The notes under the pieces: generated by a model
Database searches by the model: none
What the model was told of the DNA's origin: nothing
What the model saw: only the letters and a program-made list of their open reading frames with translations
Assembly: GCA_019614645.1 (NCBI GenBank)
Contig: JABWDB010000036.1
Span: forward strand, 310,001-374,000
Source of the DNA: Stratiolaelaps scimitus
Taxonomy: Eukaryota; Arthropoda; Arachnida; Mesostigmata; Laelapidae
Direction of reading: 5' to 3'
Length of the DNA stretch: 64,000 nucleotides
Program-made: the position numbers and the translations under genes
Part shown: one piece after another, positions 1-13,060 of the stretch
Numbering within the stretch: the first letter of the stretch is position 1
Layout: each line of letters opens with the position of its first letter

Positions 1-1220
1 TTTTTTGTCTATCGTTAGATTTAATTTTTTCGTCATATTTTATCTCCAGTCTTGTGCATGAGTACAACCGTGAAGGCTGCTTCACCTAACATTAAAGCTG
101 GCGCTGAGATGTGAATAGTGAATGTGTTATGTTCAGTGTACAACCTCCTGACTGTTGGCAGCTTTCAGAGACGCTTATTCTGTGACACACTCAGTGACGT
201 CACGGAAGCACCAGTGTATATTTCGACAAACGCAGGTTCAAATCGTGCGGCCCAAAAAGCCGGAAATCAACAGTCTTATACTGAAAGTAGTTTCGACAAA
301 CAAGGAAGTTGTGTGTGCAAGCTAGACATCCTCAAAACCAGAAGGATGTGAGGCCGGTAGGGTTGGACGCATACGCTCAAGGTAAAATTAGATAAAGCCA
401 TGTAGAACGCTGGTTTCTAGCCAGCGTGGATATTCAATATTTCAGCTATTTTGGTACTAGAACGCTTGCGTTTTCGTTTCTACAGGACTATTATGTATTG
501 TATTATTAATAATTATTATTATATACGTGTCTTTACGAAATAGTCCAATTAGACCTGTAGTATATTTAGTACAAAGCAAATATTAATGCTCAGTATACAA
601 ATAAATCAAGGAATCACGTTTAAATCAAAGCGTAAACGAGGTGGTATGAGACCTCATCTGCAAATAGTGACAACGACAAAACTGCTGAGACATTTGAGAT
701 TTATATGATAGTCCTTTGGCAATATAAATAAATATCAGATTTTTCTCATAAAACAAAGATGTGTTATCAATACTATATACAAAGGTATGCAATATGAGAG
801 CCAACGCCGCAGGGAGTGGTATAAGCGAAAAGAAGTGCATAGACTGGTATCAATTAAGTGAATATCAATTTGATGCACGATCAAATCAACAGTCTCATAT
901 TTCCAGTGTAAACGGCAGCAAATGGCAACGCAAGCTCTGGCTTAATCCGTGTTGAGTTTACGGAAAAAGCTGTTGCACTTCAAATATTCATATTTTGCTA
1001 AGTGTATGCACATTATCTTGGGGTAGTATGTATCAGGGCTAGCTATGATCTAAATCAATAGGTAGCTAGCTATATTGGCTGGGTAGAAATTGATGAAAGA
1101 GAGCAGTTATTTAGTAATTAGCTAATTATCATCCAGGACATGAATAAATATGTACAATAGGTACAAGGACATATGTCTATATCTTCCGTGCATACCTGTG
1201 CCAGCATGAACAAAATTCTG

Positions 1221-1272
1221 CCATTTATTGGCTTATTAAAGGGACTGCAATTTGTATAATACTTAAGTAAGC
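1221..1272 (-). repeat. Dispersed retroelement-like 3' tail, copy 1 (minus)
   Basis: Read on the minus strand, this holds a block with ACTTAAG, then TTGCAGTCCC, TTTAATAAG and CCAATAAATGG. The same order of blocks recurs at 12993-13060, 19250-19294, 29985-30053 and 63291-63345. The shared AATAAA and, in other copies, a TTTACC tail suggest the 3' end of a non-LTR retrotransposon or SINE. This copy lacks the TTTACC tail and is diverged. Confidence 0.45.
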
Positions 1273-2388
1273 GCCATCCATCTAGTTAAGCGGTGGTATT
1301 ATCAACAGAAGGATCTCAACCCTTGCAAACATACATGTCATATATGTATATATACAATGACAACTTCGTAGTCATAGTTACTTCGTCTTTTATCAAACGT
1401 AGCTACTAGATACGGATGCAGATCCGCCAGATAATTCAATTACCTTACTTGTAAGCTATAATGGTGTATTTACACCTGCCAACGTTAAACAATATTGAAC
1501 AACAAGGTGCTGGTAATTAATCCAAGGTGAAATTATCACATTAACTGAAAAACAAAATGCGCCAATGAAATATAATGCAATTTCGAATCACGAACGTGGC
1601 TGGCGACGATGGCGCTAATTTGACAGAATAAAACAAGGCCACGTCATTAATTGAGAACGCCAAAATTGTTCGTATCAACGGAGCTAATAGCTACGAGTTT
1701 TCGGATATTTCACGTTGATGCAGATTAGAATGAACCCCGATATCCGGAATGCCCCTCCCCCCCGGGCTAATTCCAACTCCTAGAATAGAACATACAATAG
1801 ACAAACAGGAGGCGGGCGGCGCATCATCAAATGTCGTCGCTGTCACCGATCTTCTCAGCGCGGAGAACACTGCATCTCGCAGGGCCATCGTCCCGATCAA
1901 CAATCACAACGTTATCTCGAGCTAGAGAGCAATCCTGGTACGTACCTGGGAGCGATTTTTACACACACGATTATCGTATCACGGTGACTTGAATGAGTGC
2001 TGCCGGCATCGTCGACTTTGAGCACAGTTAAAATTCGCGACGAATTTAAATAGATTTCCTTGAATTTGGTGTACTCCTTCGCAAATTCTACGTTCGAACG
2101 ATTTTGCCTTGAACGATTTTGGCCGCAGAAGCGATGGGTGGTGCTATTTATTATTATTATTATTATTTTTGTGTGACACTTCAGCCATTAGCGCTGTTGA
2201 ACAGAGTAAACATGGAATTTTTTTGTTGCATGTTGTTGAAGCTTAAGCCAATCATCGTGAACACCAGATTTTCTATTTATATGTGAATTTCATGATGGCG
2301 GTCCCACAACGTCTATGACTACTGTTTTTTGTCTTCGTGTTTATATTATTTCATAATATCGTACGAACTCGCTGTACATAAGACAAAC

Positions 2389-2462
2389 TATATATATATA
2401 TATATATATATATGGATGTGCCGCTCATGCGCCTTATATATATATATACATATATATACACT

Positions 2463-2497
<35 letters not shown>
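2389..2497. repeat. Compound AT/CT microsatellite
   Basis: A (TA)n run at 2389-2413 is followed by an interrupted TATA block around 2437-2460 and a pure (TC)n run at 2469-2497. The open frames across it read only as Tyr-Ile or Ser-Leu repeats and are not genes. Confidence 0.9.
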
Positions 2498-2501
<4 letters not shown>

Positions 2502-2639
2502 TGTAGTACTGCCACTTCAGACAGATAGATAGATACGCGTCGCCTCTTTAAGGACATACACATCATTGGTCGTACTTGTTGTCAATGTGTACTTGTTTGT
2601 TATTATAGCTGCACACACACACACACATAAAAACTGTTT

Positions 2640-3730
2640 CCGTTTTAACTCCCCTTCTCCCCCCCAAGCGCCCCCAGGCGGCGGCGGCTGTTAGGCCACT
2701 CGGCCCGGCGTAATGTTCTAGGCAATCATCTCCTCTCTTGTCGCCTGCCCTGATCACTGCTGCTATAGCAGATCTGATGACAGCAGCAGCAGCATCAGCA
2801 TCAGGGTTCGCGGCAACCGTTTTCATGGCGTTGCCGCTGTTGTTCCTGGTGCCGGACGCGCGAGCCAACAACGAATCTACCACTATAGCTGGCGCCACCG
2901 CCGCCGCCGTCGCCGCCGGGATACAGAAGCTCAGAGGCGGACAAGCAGTAACAACAACGGCAACAAAAAAAAAAAACCGAAACGCCGCCACTGCGAGCAC
3001 CGCTGCCACAATCGAGCGCAGCAGCAGTACGAACGAACTGCGCGATACTGTTGTTGCTGATTGGCGACGATGCTGGTGGCGGTGGCGGTGTTGGTCGTGG
3101 CAATCCCATTTTTCGCAACTCTGCCCGTTGTATTCTATGGAATGATGGGCCCAACTCTCGGTCGTCGTGTGCGCACGTTGAGTCAATGAATGAATGGAGT
3201 AAGTAAAGAAAAAAACTTCGAGGAATAAGTGAATAACTAAAGAGGCGGGGTTGACTGTGCAACTACTTCTACCATGAGATGTTCAACCATGATGTCACGG
3301 TTGTTGCTGTTGTCGTGGTTGTAGCTGCTATAGTGACTCCATTGCATCGACAAGTTCGCTCGCCGCTGGTAATGGCACTACTACGACGACGACAAGTAGA
3401 ACTGCGGCTGCTACTGCTGGCAAACTGTGCGATGAAGCCGCAGCGCACAATAAGGAGAAAATATCAGCGTCCTCAAACAACGAAAACAACACTCCCTTCA
3501 GCGGCAGCAACAGCAGGGGGAGGGGGAGTGGAAACGTCTCACAACAAGAGCAGCAACACCCGCAGCAGCAGCAGCAGTATCACCAGCAACGGTGACAACG
3601 CCGCAGTCTCAAATTCTGGATTGCTGTTGGTGCTGACGTTGGTGTTGGGTTGGTGGTGCACAACAACCGAGCGTGCGAGCGGACAACCGACTGCCCGATA
3701 GCAAACGGCGAACGCGGCGTGGCCTTGGGA
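2640..3730. other. GC-rich, triplet-repeat-rich patch, possible unannotated exon or promoter
   Basis: This kilobase is clearly richer in GC than its surroundings and full of short CAG/GCC/ACA runs, so several frames stay open on both strands. One plus-strand frame ending at a TGA near 3593 reads as a low-complexity Thr/Ala/Ser/Asn stretch ending in a glutamine-rich tail (PQQQQQYHQQR), a style common in arthropod regulatory proteins. It has no clear start codon or domain. I cannot tell coding sequence from a GC-rich 5' region, so no gene is called. Confidence 0.3.
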
Positions 3731-3925
3731 GCAGAGAACGAACTGCTGGTGCGTATTTGTGTCGGCGAGTGGATATATATATATATATATGTGCGTGTTT
3801 GTGTATGTGAACATAGCATGCACACGACAACAAGGACCAGTACGTCTCAGATCGAGCAACAACGACCCCAGGGATGCAGCAACCGAAAAGCGCTATATGG
3901 CCAACATAAACACACGTACAGACAC

Positions 3926-3926
<1 letters not shown>

Positions 3927-3964
<38 letters not shown>
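3927..3964. repeat. (TA)n microsatellite
   Basis: An uninterrupted TA run of 38 bases. A second array of about the same length, (AT)n at 4239-4273, lies 275 bases downstream. Confidence 0.9.
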
Positions 3965-3968
<4 letters not shown>

Positions 3969-4236
3969 TACGAAAGATAAGAAGCAGGGACAACATGTAA
4001 AAACAAGAAAGAGTCAAGAAGAAAATTGTAGTTTAGTGACACACACACATTTTTACACTAGCACAGGCTGCCACGGTGCTGGAGGCTGCTGGAGAAGACG
4101 GCAGCCGTCACACGAAACTTGGGAATACGGACACATTTCTAGGTGGTAAAATGGGGGAAAACATCGAGGGGGCCCAGATATTGTGCGGATGAACCTATAG
4201 CATCCACTATAGCATCCACTCGCCCACATAGATTGT

Positions 4237-4275
<39 letters not shown>

Positions 4276-5487
4276 CGCCTATGAGAAGGTGCCTGACTGT
4301 CATTGCAGTAAAGTGCGGCTGCATCTACGTGGACTGTTGCACGAGATTCAACATTTCTATTCACTAACATTTAACAAGCATTCATCATGCCGCTGAATTC
4401 CGTGTGTATCATGTCAACGTGGACGATCTGGCCAGATTTTCCGCCGTAGTCCTGAATCGTCGAATGCATCATGAGTCGCCACTGAAATACGCTTTAAGAT
4501 GGCGACGTAGAGAAATATCGGGGGGTATGCTACCGGCGCAGCTGAATGATGCCGATGGACACTCGACACATAAGTGCGCACTTTGAGCAAGGTGCAGAAA
4601 GAATATAGGAGATGAACATTTTGCGCATCAATACATTTGACTTTCGTTTGGCGCATTTGGCGTTTACAGCGCGAACAGGGCTAAAAACAGCGTAGTTTTA
4701 GGTGAATTGCGAGCAAACTTCGTTTTTATTTGTGTGATTTCGATTAAATCGTTGCCCACCTCTGCAAAGCGCATGACATCTCATTACCCGGCTGAAGTAT
4801 ACGGTTACTCATGAATAGGATGAGAGCAGTATGCTAGTGTGATAGTGCAGGAACGCAACAACATTGTGGTAATGGTTAGACAAATCATCGAAGTAAGTAA
4901 CACACTTAATCATGCTGTTGGCAAGACAACCCACCAGAAGATGAAGCTGTTATACTACTCACGTACAAATTTAGCTTTGGAAGACAACGTTTTTCAGCCA
5001 TCTGCTCGCGTCTGCCGGACGCTGCTTGTGGGTGGCTCATAGCTGAGCAGATTAGAGCAATCAGTAGTTATTTTCTTTGCCATTACAACAATTGAAACCC
5101 ATTTAGAAGCGTGGCGTCCATGTGAACTAAGGGTATGATCTTGAAATTTCGTTTCCAAGTCTATCGTATGGATAGGCCGTTTTTAGGAGTGTTAAATTGA
5201 GAAACTTCCTCTTTCGCAGTGTTTTATTAAAGGTGTACAAAAGACAATGGCAGTATTTGGTCACGAAGAAATGGCGTAAGCTCGTAATTGATATGGTAGC
5301 AACGGTATGCTTGTTAAATTTTTTGAATTTAGGTTAGTTCAGCATTTTCATTAACTTCGACATGCATAGATACAAGAAGTCTGAATGCAACGAGGCAAAC
5401 ATCCCCTTCAAAGGTAACTTTCTGATATCTTAGCTCCGTTTAAATATACATGGGGTTGAATAGGTGAATTAAAAAAAATCGCGAACA

Positions 5488-5836
5488 TTCTATCCAGAGA
5501 TGGTCGTCTATAGGACTGATCTCCTCAGACGTACGTATATATAATATATATATATATATACGATATGCTTCAAGTCTGCGAATACCTCATCAAGACCTGC
5601 CTTATAGTTTAACCGTGTTTCGCTTGAATAAAATTCATTTGGATGGGAACCTGACCATTGGAGGGGTTCTGGAGTTCGCGAAGAACTACGTCTGAGGAGA
5701 TCAGTCCTATAGACGACTATATCTGGATTGAACTTCAGAACACCTCTGAAGAAATACGGTTAAATTATAAGGCAGGTCTTGATGAGGTATTCTACTAGAA
5801 AATACGAGAGCTGTTCGAGCAGAATTGAAGCATATC

Positions 5837-5902
<66 letters not shown>
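5488..5902. repeat. Circularly permuted inverted repeat with AT array
   Basis: Segment A (5504-5533, extendable left to about 5488) is matched without error by its reverse complement at 5687-5716. Segment B has two parts. B1 (about 5560-5575, ACGATATGCTTCAA) is reverse-complemented at about 5825-5840. B2 (5581-5616) is reverse-complemented at 5756-5791 with one mismatch. The left copy reads A, AT array, B1, B2. The right copy, read on the other strand, has AT array, B1, B2, then A. The two copies are therefore inverted and circularly permuted. The right copy ends in an AT array at 5838-5902. This could be a miniature transposon or a rearranged inverted tandem unit. Confidence 0.75.
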
Positions 5903-5905
<3 letters not shown>

Positions 5906-8290
5906 TATCATAATGAGGTGGCTATAGAATAATAAATAGTCCATTGCGCGAACAGCACACTTCCGCTATGATCTATCTATACATGTTGACAACATGGTGA
6001 CAACATCCAGAAAATGTTGTGATTATCAAGGTATGTACACGTAAACACGTTATATCATTCTGCAAGGAAGCAGAAACGAGTCTGACGTGCTACCGTAAAG
6101 ATTTATTGAGGTAGTCGTGGGTAGTTGCTCTCTTGTGGATGACGACCTACAACTCGGTATATAGGTAGACGAGACAAATTAATGAACCGAAATGGTCTAA
6201 ATCGGGATTAGTTCCGGTAGTGTTCACGATGATCGCTTTGAATGCAGCGATTAATCAATAGTGAAAACACAGATGATGAGATGGCTATGCATGTGTGAAA
6301 ATAACATGTATCTAGTGAGAAACTTTATCTAGCAAACGTACCTCAGTCAAGGCATCCTTATACTGCCCCTCCCCCCCGCCGATTTGATCTTTAGATGAGT
6401 TTTACCAGAGGTTGAAAAACGTGAAAATTAAAAAAAATTGAAATTTAATAAATGAGTCATTTACCTATCATTAGGCAGAGAGAGGCATTTATTCTGTTTT
6501 CATTCGTGGCACCATCGCTAGACTTGATGGGTGATACCCTCCAAACAGGCCATTAGCCGATTTAATTTCATTAGAAATCTATTCAGAATTCAGATATCCT
6601 TAAAGGCCACTCTTCCACCATCACCACACACAGGTGTGAGGCTAAAAATCCCATCGTTGTCTGCCAGGACGTCCGACTTCGAGCTAAAACAATTCGCAAT
6701 TGCCACCTGCATGCCTGGAAATAATAAATTTTCCTGAACAGAAAATTCAGCCCAGAAGGAGATGAGGAAATTTTAACCGCCGGAATTAATAAAGCCCCCT
6801 ACAGCTTTTATATGTTCACATCCCAGAGTTGTTCGTAAGTAAATTCACACCGGCTAAGTCGTTCGTTGCTTGCTGCTATATTAATAAGAGCGATTTTTTG
6901 GTCTACAACATTTCTTAACTAATGAGGCTAAACTTGTGCGATGGTAATTTTTTTAAGTGTTGACGCAGCGTTTTAATAACTTTACAAATTACACATTTTG
7001 TTTGGGATCAGGCAGATTGGGCTGAGAAAATAAAAAACAATATAGTCGTTTTATTCTGAAGAGCTAATTTAATAAATGAAGTGAGGCGGTCGCGAATTAA
7101 ATTTAGTTTAGTGGCAATGCAAGTTAAACGGCCGTACAAAGAAGAGACAATTGACGAAACATCCACAAGAGGGCCATTGTTGATCAAGGTGATGAATTGC
7201 CCACCAGACGACTTTCGGCTGCACACGTATGGGGTCGAACAAAGGTCTCGTTGTACATATATATATATATATATATATACACACAACAAATTCAAAGGTC
7301 ACCTAATCTTTCATATGATTGAGAAAATCAATGGTTGAGGCACAAAATAGAACATACGTCTAATGGAGGAAAATTATTACACCCCCCAGTGATTTTCTTT
7401 CTTAAGACGAAACTTTCATATGGTTTTAGATCCATATGTAGACTCTTTTTACCTAACAAGGTATTCATGATATATCTTGCTGGTATTTCAGCGCTCCCGG
7501 TGTAAGCACGGCCTGGAAATAGATTTACTTCAACGACTAATGTATGCTTTATTGCATTTATATAGCTTGCCATATAGACTGTATTCGGTTTTAGCTGCAG
7601 TTTCTCACGTACGTCAATCAAATTTGTATCTAGTGTATACGACACGCCGTGAAGAACACTGAGGAATGTCTGTGCTTTAGCAACTCTCAAAATATACAAA
7701 AAATATGTACATAAACTGTACTGTGCCTAATTGGTAAATTTACTAGATTTTGATTTAATTGCGACTCTTGCGAATGCGCCTAACCAGTTGACTAGCAGTC
7801 ATAGAGGACTTCGTGTGACAGTGACACAATTATAAAAGGATTTGCGCCGCTGAAGACGGCTGTTCCGACCTGATTTGTGTATCTGGGAAGAATTGCAGCC
7901 AACGTCAGAGGTCACAACGGTATATATATATATATATTTTCGACAGAATATATATTTTTAGTAAGGGACTTCACCAAGCAGTTAATTTCGCCAGGCAATT
8001 ATTTCATGCCATTGCGATACGTGTCTGCTCGATAGACGAACATGTTCAACTGGGGCGACCAATTTCTGGTGATTTGTTGTACCTGACAGTTATTTAGTAC
8101 GCATTAAGTCTTCGAGATCCAGAATAAACATCTACCTAAACTTTTCTAACTGAAATCTGCCAATCTGAACCTTTCCACCTCGTCCCTCCTACAAAGCAAA
8201 GCACGCTCACAGTACCGAGATGAACAGGCGACATCGACACGCTTGTCAATTGAATGCACGTATATATCGTTATTCTATAACAAAAATATA

Positions 8291-8296
8291 TTTATT
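8291..8296 (-). terminator. Polyadenylation signal of MOCS3
   Basis: On the minus strand AATAAA begins 18 bases after the MOCS3 stop codon (8314-8316). It is the first such signal downstream and implies a very short 3' UTR. Confidence 0.6.
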
Positions 8297-8313
8297 ATTA
8301 ATCTTCTCCCTGT

Positions 8314-11246
8314 TCAATAAGTGGGAAATGTAACATCGTCCAAAGTCGCCCAGGCTGTCAAACCGCCCTTAACATCCTTCGCCGATATGCCGAGGTTTCT
8401 AAGTATCTCGACGGAGCGTTGAGAATCATTGCCTCGTCGGCATACAATGATTGTGCCATCCCGAAACGCGGTGCTCATCTCGGCTGGATTCTTCTCCAAA
8501 CGATCGAAGGGCACATTTATCGAGTCCGGAATATGGCAAAGGTCGAATTCGGTTTTGGGTCGCACATCCACAACTCGAGCGGCTGCATCATTGAGCAGCC
8601 TGGTTCGAAATTCCTAAAACGAGAATCGTTCACCAATACATGAATTAACGAATATTTTTTCGGGGTCGCATAATTCGATCAACGCTTTAAGTGTTAATTG
8701 GGCATGAAACTATATTCGAACTAGATCGAATGACGTTATAATTGTATACAGCTGTTTGTGAAAGCTAGTTCTAGAATGTAGAAACAGGTTAGGTTATGCC
8801 AGGTTGTTTTTTTTTCACCGACTCACTTCAGGTGTGTAGCGATCTTCATTTCGTAGCAATTTTAGTGAGAGGCTTTTATCACAGGCTGCGGCGCCGCAGA
8901 ACGTTTCGTAGTTGATCAATTCGCGCACTGTGGGATTGTCCCCACACACCGCACATTGTGGGTCCCTTGAACGAAGGCGGATATTGCGAAAAGATCCTGA
9001 CAAACCATCTAATAGCAGAAGTTTCCCAGAAGCAACGCCTAAAAAGGAAAATGTATTTATTTAATTACTGCTAATTGTTAGATTGATATCTGCCGATATT
9101 GGGACACTACATATTCACAGATTTGTGTATGTGTAGTGATATATAATATTCGTTAATAAAATAAGCGTAATTGAAATAAATGAATAAATTGTTTATATGC
9201 ATTGATGTTATTGGGTAACTACGAGCAATTCGTTTAGGACAAAGGCAAGTATGGTGAACATTGTTCACATTGAATAATGAATTGCTTCAGGTTATTCTAC
9301 CTATTTACAGATCAGAACCTATTATTTCTTGGGAAGTGGTTTAATATGTTCAATTTTCCCTGAAATCATTTATACTCATAATTGGTCCTTCTCCCGATTC
9401 CTAGCAATAACCTCTGCCTCCATATATAATCGTCAACCAGGTTTCCAATTCAAAACTGCGCTCGAAAATACTGACGTGTACTGACGACGCCACTAAGCTG
9501 GCCAGTCATACCGAACAACAGAGGGGCGCGCTAGTCACAGATCGATTTCATTATTTAAGACAAGGAAGGATAATTGGTGCTACAAACCTTCACCCTCCCC
9601 GAGAATAATCTTGATCACTTCCAGCGCTTCCATGGAGCCGATAATTCCCGTAATGGGGCCCAGTACGCCACCATCGGAACAATTCGTAACCGTTTCGGGC
9701 GGGGGTGGCCGTGGAAATATACAACGGTAGCACGGTCCCCCATTGTAGTGGTACACCGTGAGTTGGCCAGCCCAACGCAGCGCCGATCCTGATACCAAAG
9801 GCTTATTCTGAAGAACGCAGAGGTCATTGAGTAGATATCGCGTTGCGGCGTTGTCCGACGCATCGACGATCATGTCAAAACTGGGCAGAAAATCAAATTC
9901 AACAGTACAAGCAAAGTGTATGTTTCAAGGTAAGTTTGACAGTTTCTCGTGAGATATGACTGAGTATTGGTTCGAGATCTGCAGTGCTCAAACATATGCC
10001 CCCGTCCAGGTTATATATATATATATATACCAACATTTAACATCCACGGTATCGCTTTTGTATGCTTCGTAAGACGGACACCTAAATGCAACTGTGCAAC
10101 GGTTCGTGTCGAACCCATGTGTTAAGTGTCTCTTCCGGTGGTAACACAAATACACCACGAATGGCCTAGATGGGCCGCCTGTCACTCAACCTGTCTCCCT
10201 ATTTCAATAATAATAATTAGTGACCCATAACGCAGTGGTAGCTATACTTAGATAAATTCAGGACTTCTCGCAACACAGCGTGGGGTGATCAACAAAGCAA
10301 CGCATATAGATACGGTGCCTATCTATTTAATGTCGTCAAGAAATAACTCATGATACATTCGCTTGCTGTACAACATACTCCTTTGCGATATCCATTGCAT
10401 TGGCTTTGTTGAGGACGGTATCAAAGGCGACATAGTTGATGGCTGAGTTCAACGATTTCAGAGACTCGATCAGGGAACTTGTCTTACTTCTTCCCACCGA
10501 AGCCTCTCTGTGGCCGATCTGTCGATGAAGATTCGACAAGTCGACGGTATCGTACTCGACAATGCCTGAAAGCAGCAGATATAATCGATGTTGGCATATT
10601 ATGTGATTCCAGTGAACTTGTTTGAAATGTACGGGGGTGGAGGATAATTTCATGAAAGATGACTATAGACTATCGCATTGAAATGTGCTGGCTAAAGCTC
10701 GAGAAGCCTTTTCCAGCGAGAAATAATACGAACTATTTTGGCTAAAATTTTCTTATATGATGGATACCTACTAAATATGTAAATATATGTATATCTATAA
10801 TAGTTCACTCCTCGGTTTTGGTTTCGTTGTAAGAGTTAATTAATTAAAAACACATTCTACTCGGCTTGTTCAATTTATGTATGAAGAACAGCAGGAGGAC
10901 TAGTAAATCGATGAAGACTAAAAGCAGTACTTTTACGAAAGCGCACTGCGTAGACGGTTATCTAGAATGGTTTGCGGAGGGAGGCCTCCGGGGGGACTTA
11001 AGTTGCAACAGGTGGAAGGAGTTCCCTTACACACTAACCGATGCATCCAACACCAGATGAGGCCAGGTACATTGCTGATGGGCAACCCAAGCCTCCTGCA
11101 CCCACTATAAGCACTCGAGCGTCGGCTAAACGTTGCATTCCATCTGCGCCTATCTCTGGAAGCAGAAGCTGCCGACTGTATCGCGAGATCGAGTCGTCGG
11201 AGAGCGACTGGGAGGCTCGCAATCGTTCCTGTTTCAGATCAGACAT
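8314..11246 (-). CDS. MOCS3: MOCS3/UBA4: adenylyltransferase and sulfurtransferase, 5 exons
   Basis: This cytosolic E1-like enzyme adenylates the C-terminal glycine of MOCS2A and URM1 and then transfers sulfur to it, for molybdopterin synthesis and tRNA thiolation. Exons on the minus strand are 11246-11039, 10565-10379, 9880-9588, 9038-8827 and 8613-8314. They total 1200 nt and 399 aa, and all introns are GT-AG with matching phases. Residues seen: SRYSRQ (22-27), the ATP loop GAGGLG (49-54), DLSNLHRQ (78-85), ASDN (139-142), zinc pairs CYRC (182-185) and CAVC (258-261), the adenylation cysteine in TNC (C199), and the rhodanese-loop cysteine in VCRRGNDSQ (C358). The protein ends in an aromatic residue like its relatives. 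It is shorter than human MOCS3 (460 aa), mainly because the N-terminal helical extension is missing. The ATG at 11246 is chosen because the E1 core begins about 20 residues later. Confidence 0.95.
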
Positions 11247-12992
11247 AAGAAGAAGCAGGGAACTAAATAGATAGTGCCTTCGTAAATTCGAATATATATA
11301 TATATATATATATATTGGGTGTATATGTATATATATATTAACTTACTTACATACGAATGTGATTTCGTAATACCACAGTAAAATCACACAGTGGAGAGAT
11401 TTCAATTGGTTGCCAAATGGTTCGATGGGAATGCCACAGTTTTGATGGCCCGATTTGTCCTATACAATGTGAATGCGCTGTCTATGAGCTGAGCGGGTGG
11501 AACTGCCCTGGGATGGAATACTTACCAGGTTGTTTGACCTCATGTTAAAACGAGTGCGTTTGAATGTGTGGTCTACGTAGAGTTATCAACTTGTGTTCAG
11601 CACAGCAAAACGGTTTTTCTTTTATTTCAAACAGTGCTACAAACAGCAGTATCAGATTGGCCTGCCGGGCATCCACGCTCAAACAACAAGTAACATTTTA
11701 TAACCTGCCACATAATGACATATATTTATAATCAAGCCAATCAAGTCCGAAAGGAACGTTCCGCGCGGGCATGAGACACTGTCTAATTTATGTTGGCATG
11801 GTACATACGGCACTAATACCACCACGACGATGGCGTAAAGCATCTACTATGTGGAAAGAACAACAAAAATAAATAAAACATTCCCCCAATACCTTGTTAC
11901 TCATGTGTTATATAGTGTCTAATCGACGGGAAATTGTAAAATAAAGCGATACGACTAACCTCAAATAGTTTGTCTGTATTCAAGACCATGCTACGCCCAT
12001 CTATTTTGTCTAAAAATGCAAGTTCACTCACCATGATGTGACCATGTAAATGTGTTTTTCGTCCAGTGTTATCACTCCTATCACATTATATTGGAAGCCA
12101 CGAACATAAGTTACATTCGGAGAACTCTTGGGGTACCGGTCGTCCAGTTATCATAATGTGCACTCGTTCTATCCACGGTGCTGTTCCTCTGTTCGATATT
12201 TCGCTACCGTGTGTTGCTCACTCTGGTGACGATGATTTGTGCTGGCCGATTGTTGGCGACGCCGGGCCGGGCGGTGTACCATCGGCGACAACATAGTTCA
12301 CAGTCAGCCATCATTCGTTCGCGTGTATAATGCTTATACTGTGGTGTGTTCCCTGCGCATTGATTGCGTAGGCACTGCTATAATGACGTTGATTAATTTA
12401 ACGAATTCATTGTCAGGGGAAGAACAGGTAGAATGCTGCGGTCATTGTTATGGGATAATAACCACTGTCATTATATAGGTACTACGAGCTGTATATTATC
12501 AAGCAAAGGTGGCCCCGACAGGTCCTCGTAGTAAGACCGAAGAAGGTTAAGGCCTGAGTCCTGTCAGATGGGGGAACGGCTGAGGACCAGCTCGAAAAAA
12601 ACAATTATCAGCACTAACTTTTGATTGACGATAGATGGTTTTTATCATTTTGCACAGGAAGTTACCCTTTGGAAATCTCAGATTCACAACAGAGTGGTGT
12701 CGGCGACTCCAACCAGAACAACGACAAGTGTGGGGTCGGCAGCCGCAGCAGCAAACCGTAACGAAACACGTGCAAATGAGTGTCAATGGTCATCCAGGCC
12801 AAAAAAACAATAACCAACAACACCCGAATGAAAATCGATTTAGGCCCAATCGCCGCTTAATGAAATGTCCTGGTACCTGTACTGTCATTTGAAGCCGGTG
12901 GCTGGTATTGAAGCGGGCTCATACATATATACTGGGTGTCACGTCCTCGAAGAAACCTGTACCACGACTGAGTATGCAGATCCGTGGCGAGT

Positions 12993-13060
12993 GAAGGTAA
13001 GGTAAGGCTTTATTGATTTATTAAAGGAACTGCATAGAATGCTTAAGTTCTCTTATATGT
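12993..13060 (-). repeat. Dispersed retroelement-like 3' tail, copy 2 (minus)
   Basis: Read on the minus strand it contains CTTAAGCATTCTATGCAG, TTCCTTTAATAAATC and AATAAAGCC, then two to three CCTTA units as a simple tail. It matches the block order of the copies at 29985-30053 and 63291-63345. Confidence 0.5.

Larger units (their letters stand above)
1..8313. other. Intergenic region with no supported gene
   Basis: I see no exon with a recognisable protein family and no run of consistent splice sites here. What is visible is simple-sequence DNA (AT, CT, ATT arrays), a GC- and triplet-rich patch at 2640-3730, a complex inverted repeat at 5488-5902 and one copy of a dispersed 3'-tail repeat near 1221-1272. 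A 123-codon open frame on the minus strand at 7328-7699 has no ATG and no family resemblance that I can name. Confidence 0.6.

Noticed and set aside
1691..1888. Possible first exon on the minus strand starting MALRDAVFSALRRSV (mitochondrial-signal-like)
   Set aside because: The start context is good, but no downstream exon could be joined and the motif is too short to stand alone.
2563..3262. 207- and 153-codon minus-strand ORFs
   Set aside because: Their composition follows GCC/CAG repeats, no family was recognised, and a competing plus-strand frame is equally open.
2329..4370. Many ORFs with Tyr-Ile runs, also at 14602-15033, 36233-36811 and other AT arrays
   Set aside because: These are translations of (AT)n microsatellites, not proteins.
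7328..7699. 123-codon minus-strand frame
   Set aside because: It has no ATG, no clear splice sites and no recognisable family, so it was not called as a gene.
10348..10378. Extension of MOCS3 exon 2 past 10379 (reading YVVQQANVS to a stop)
   Set aside because: The consensus donor GTATGT at 10378 joins in phase to [11 protein letters not shown] and restores the family alignment. The extension does not.
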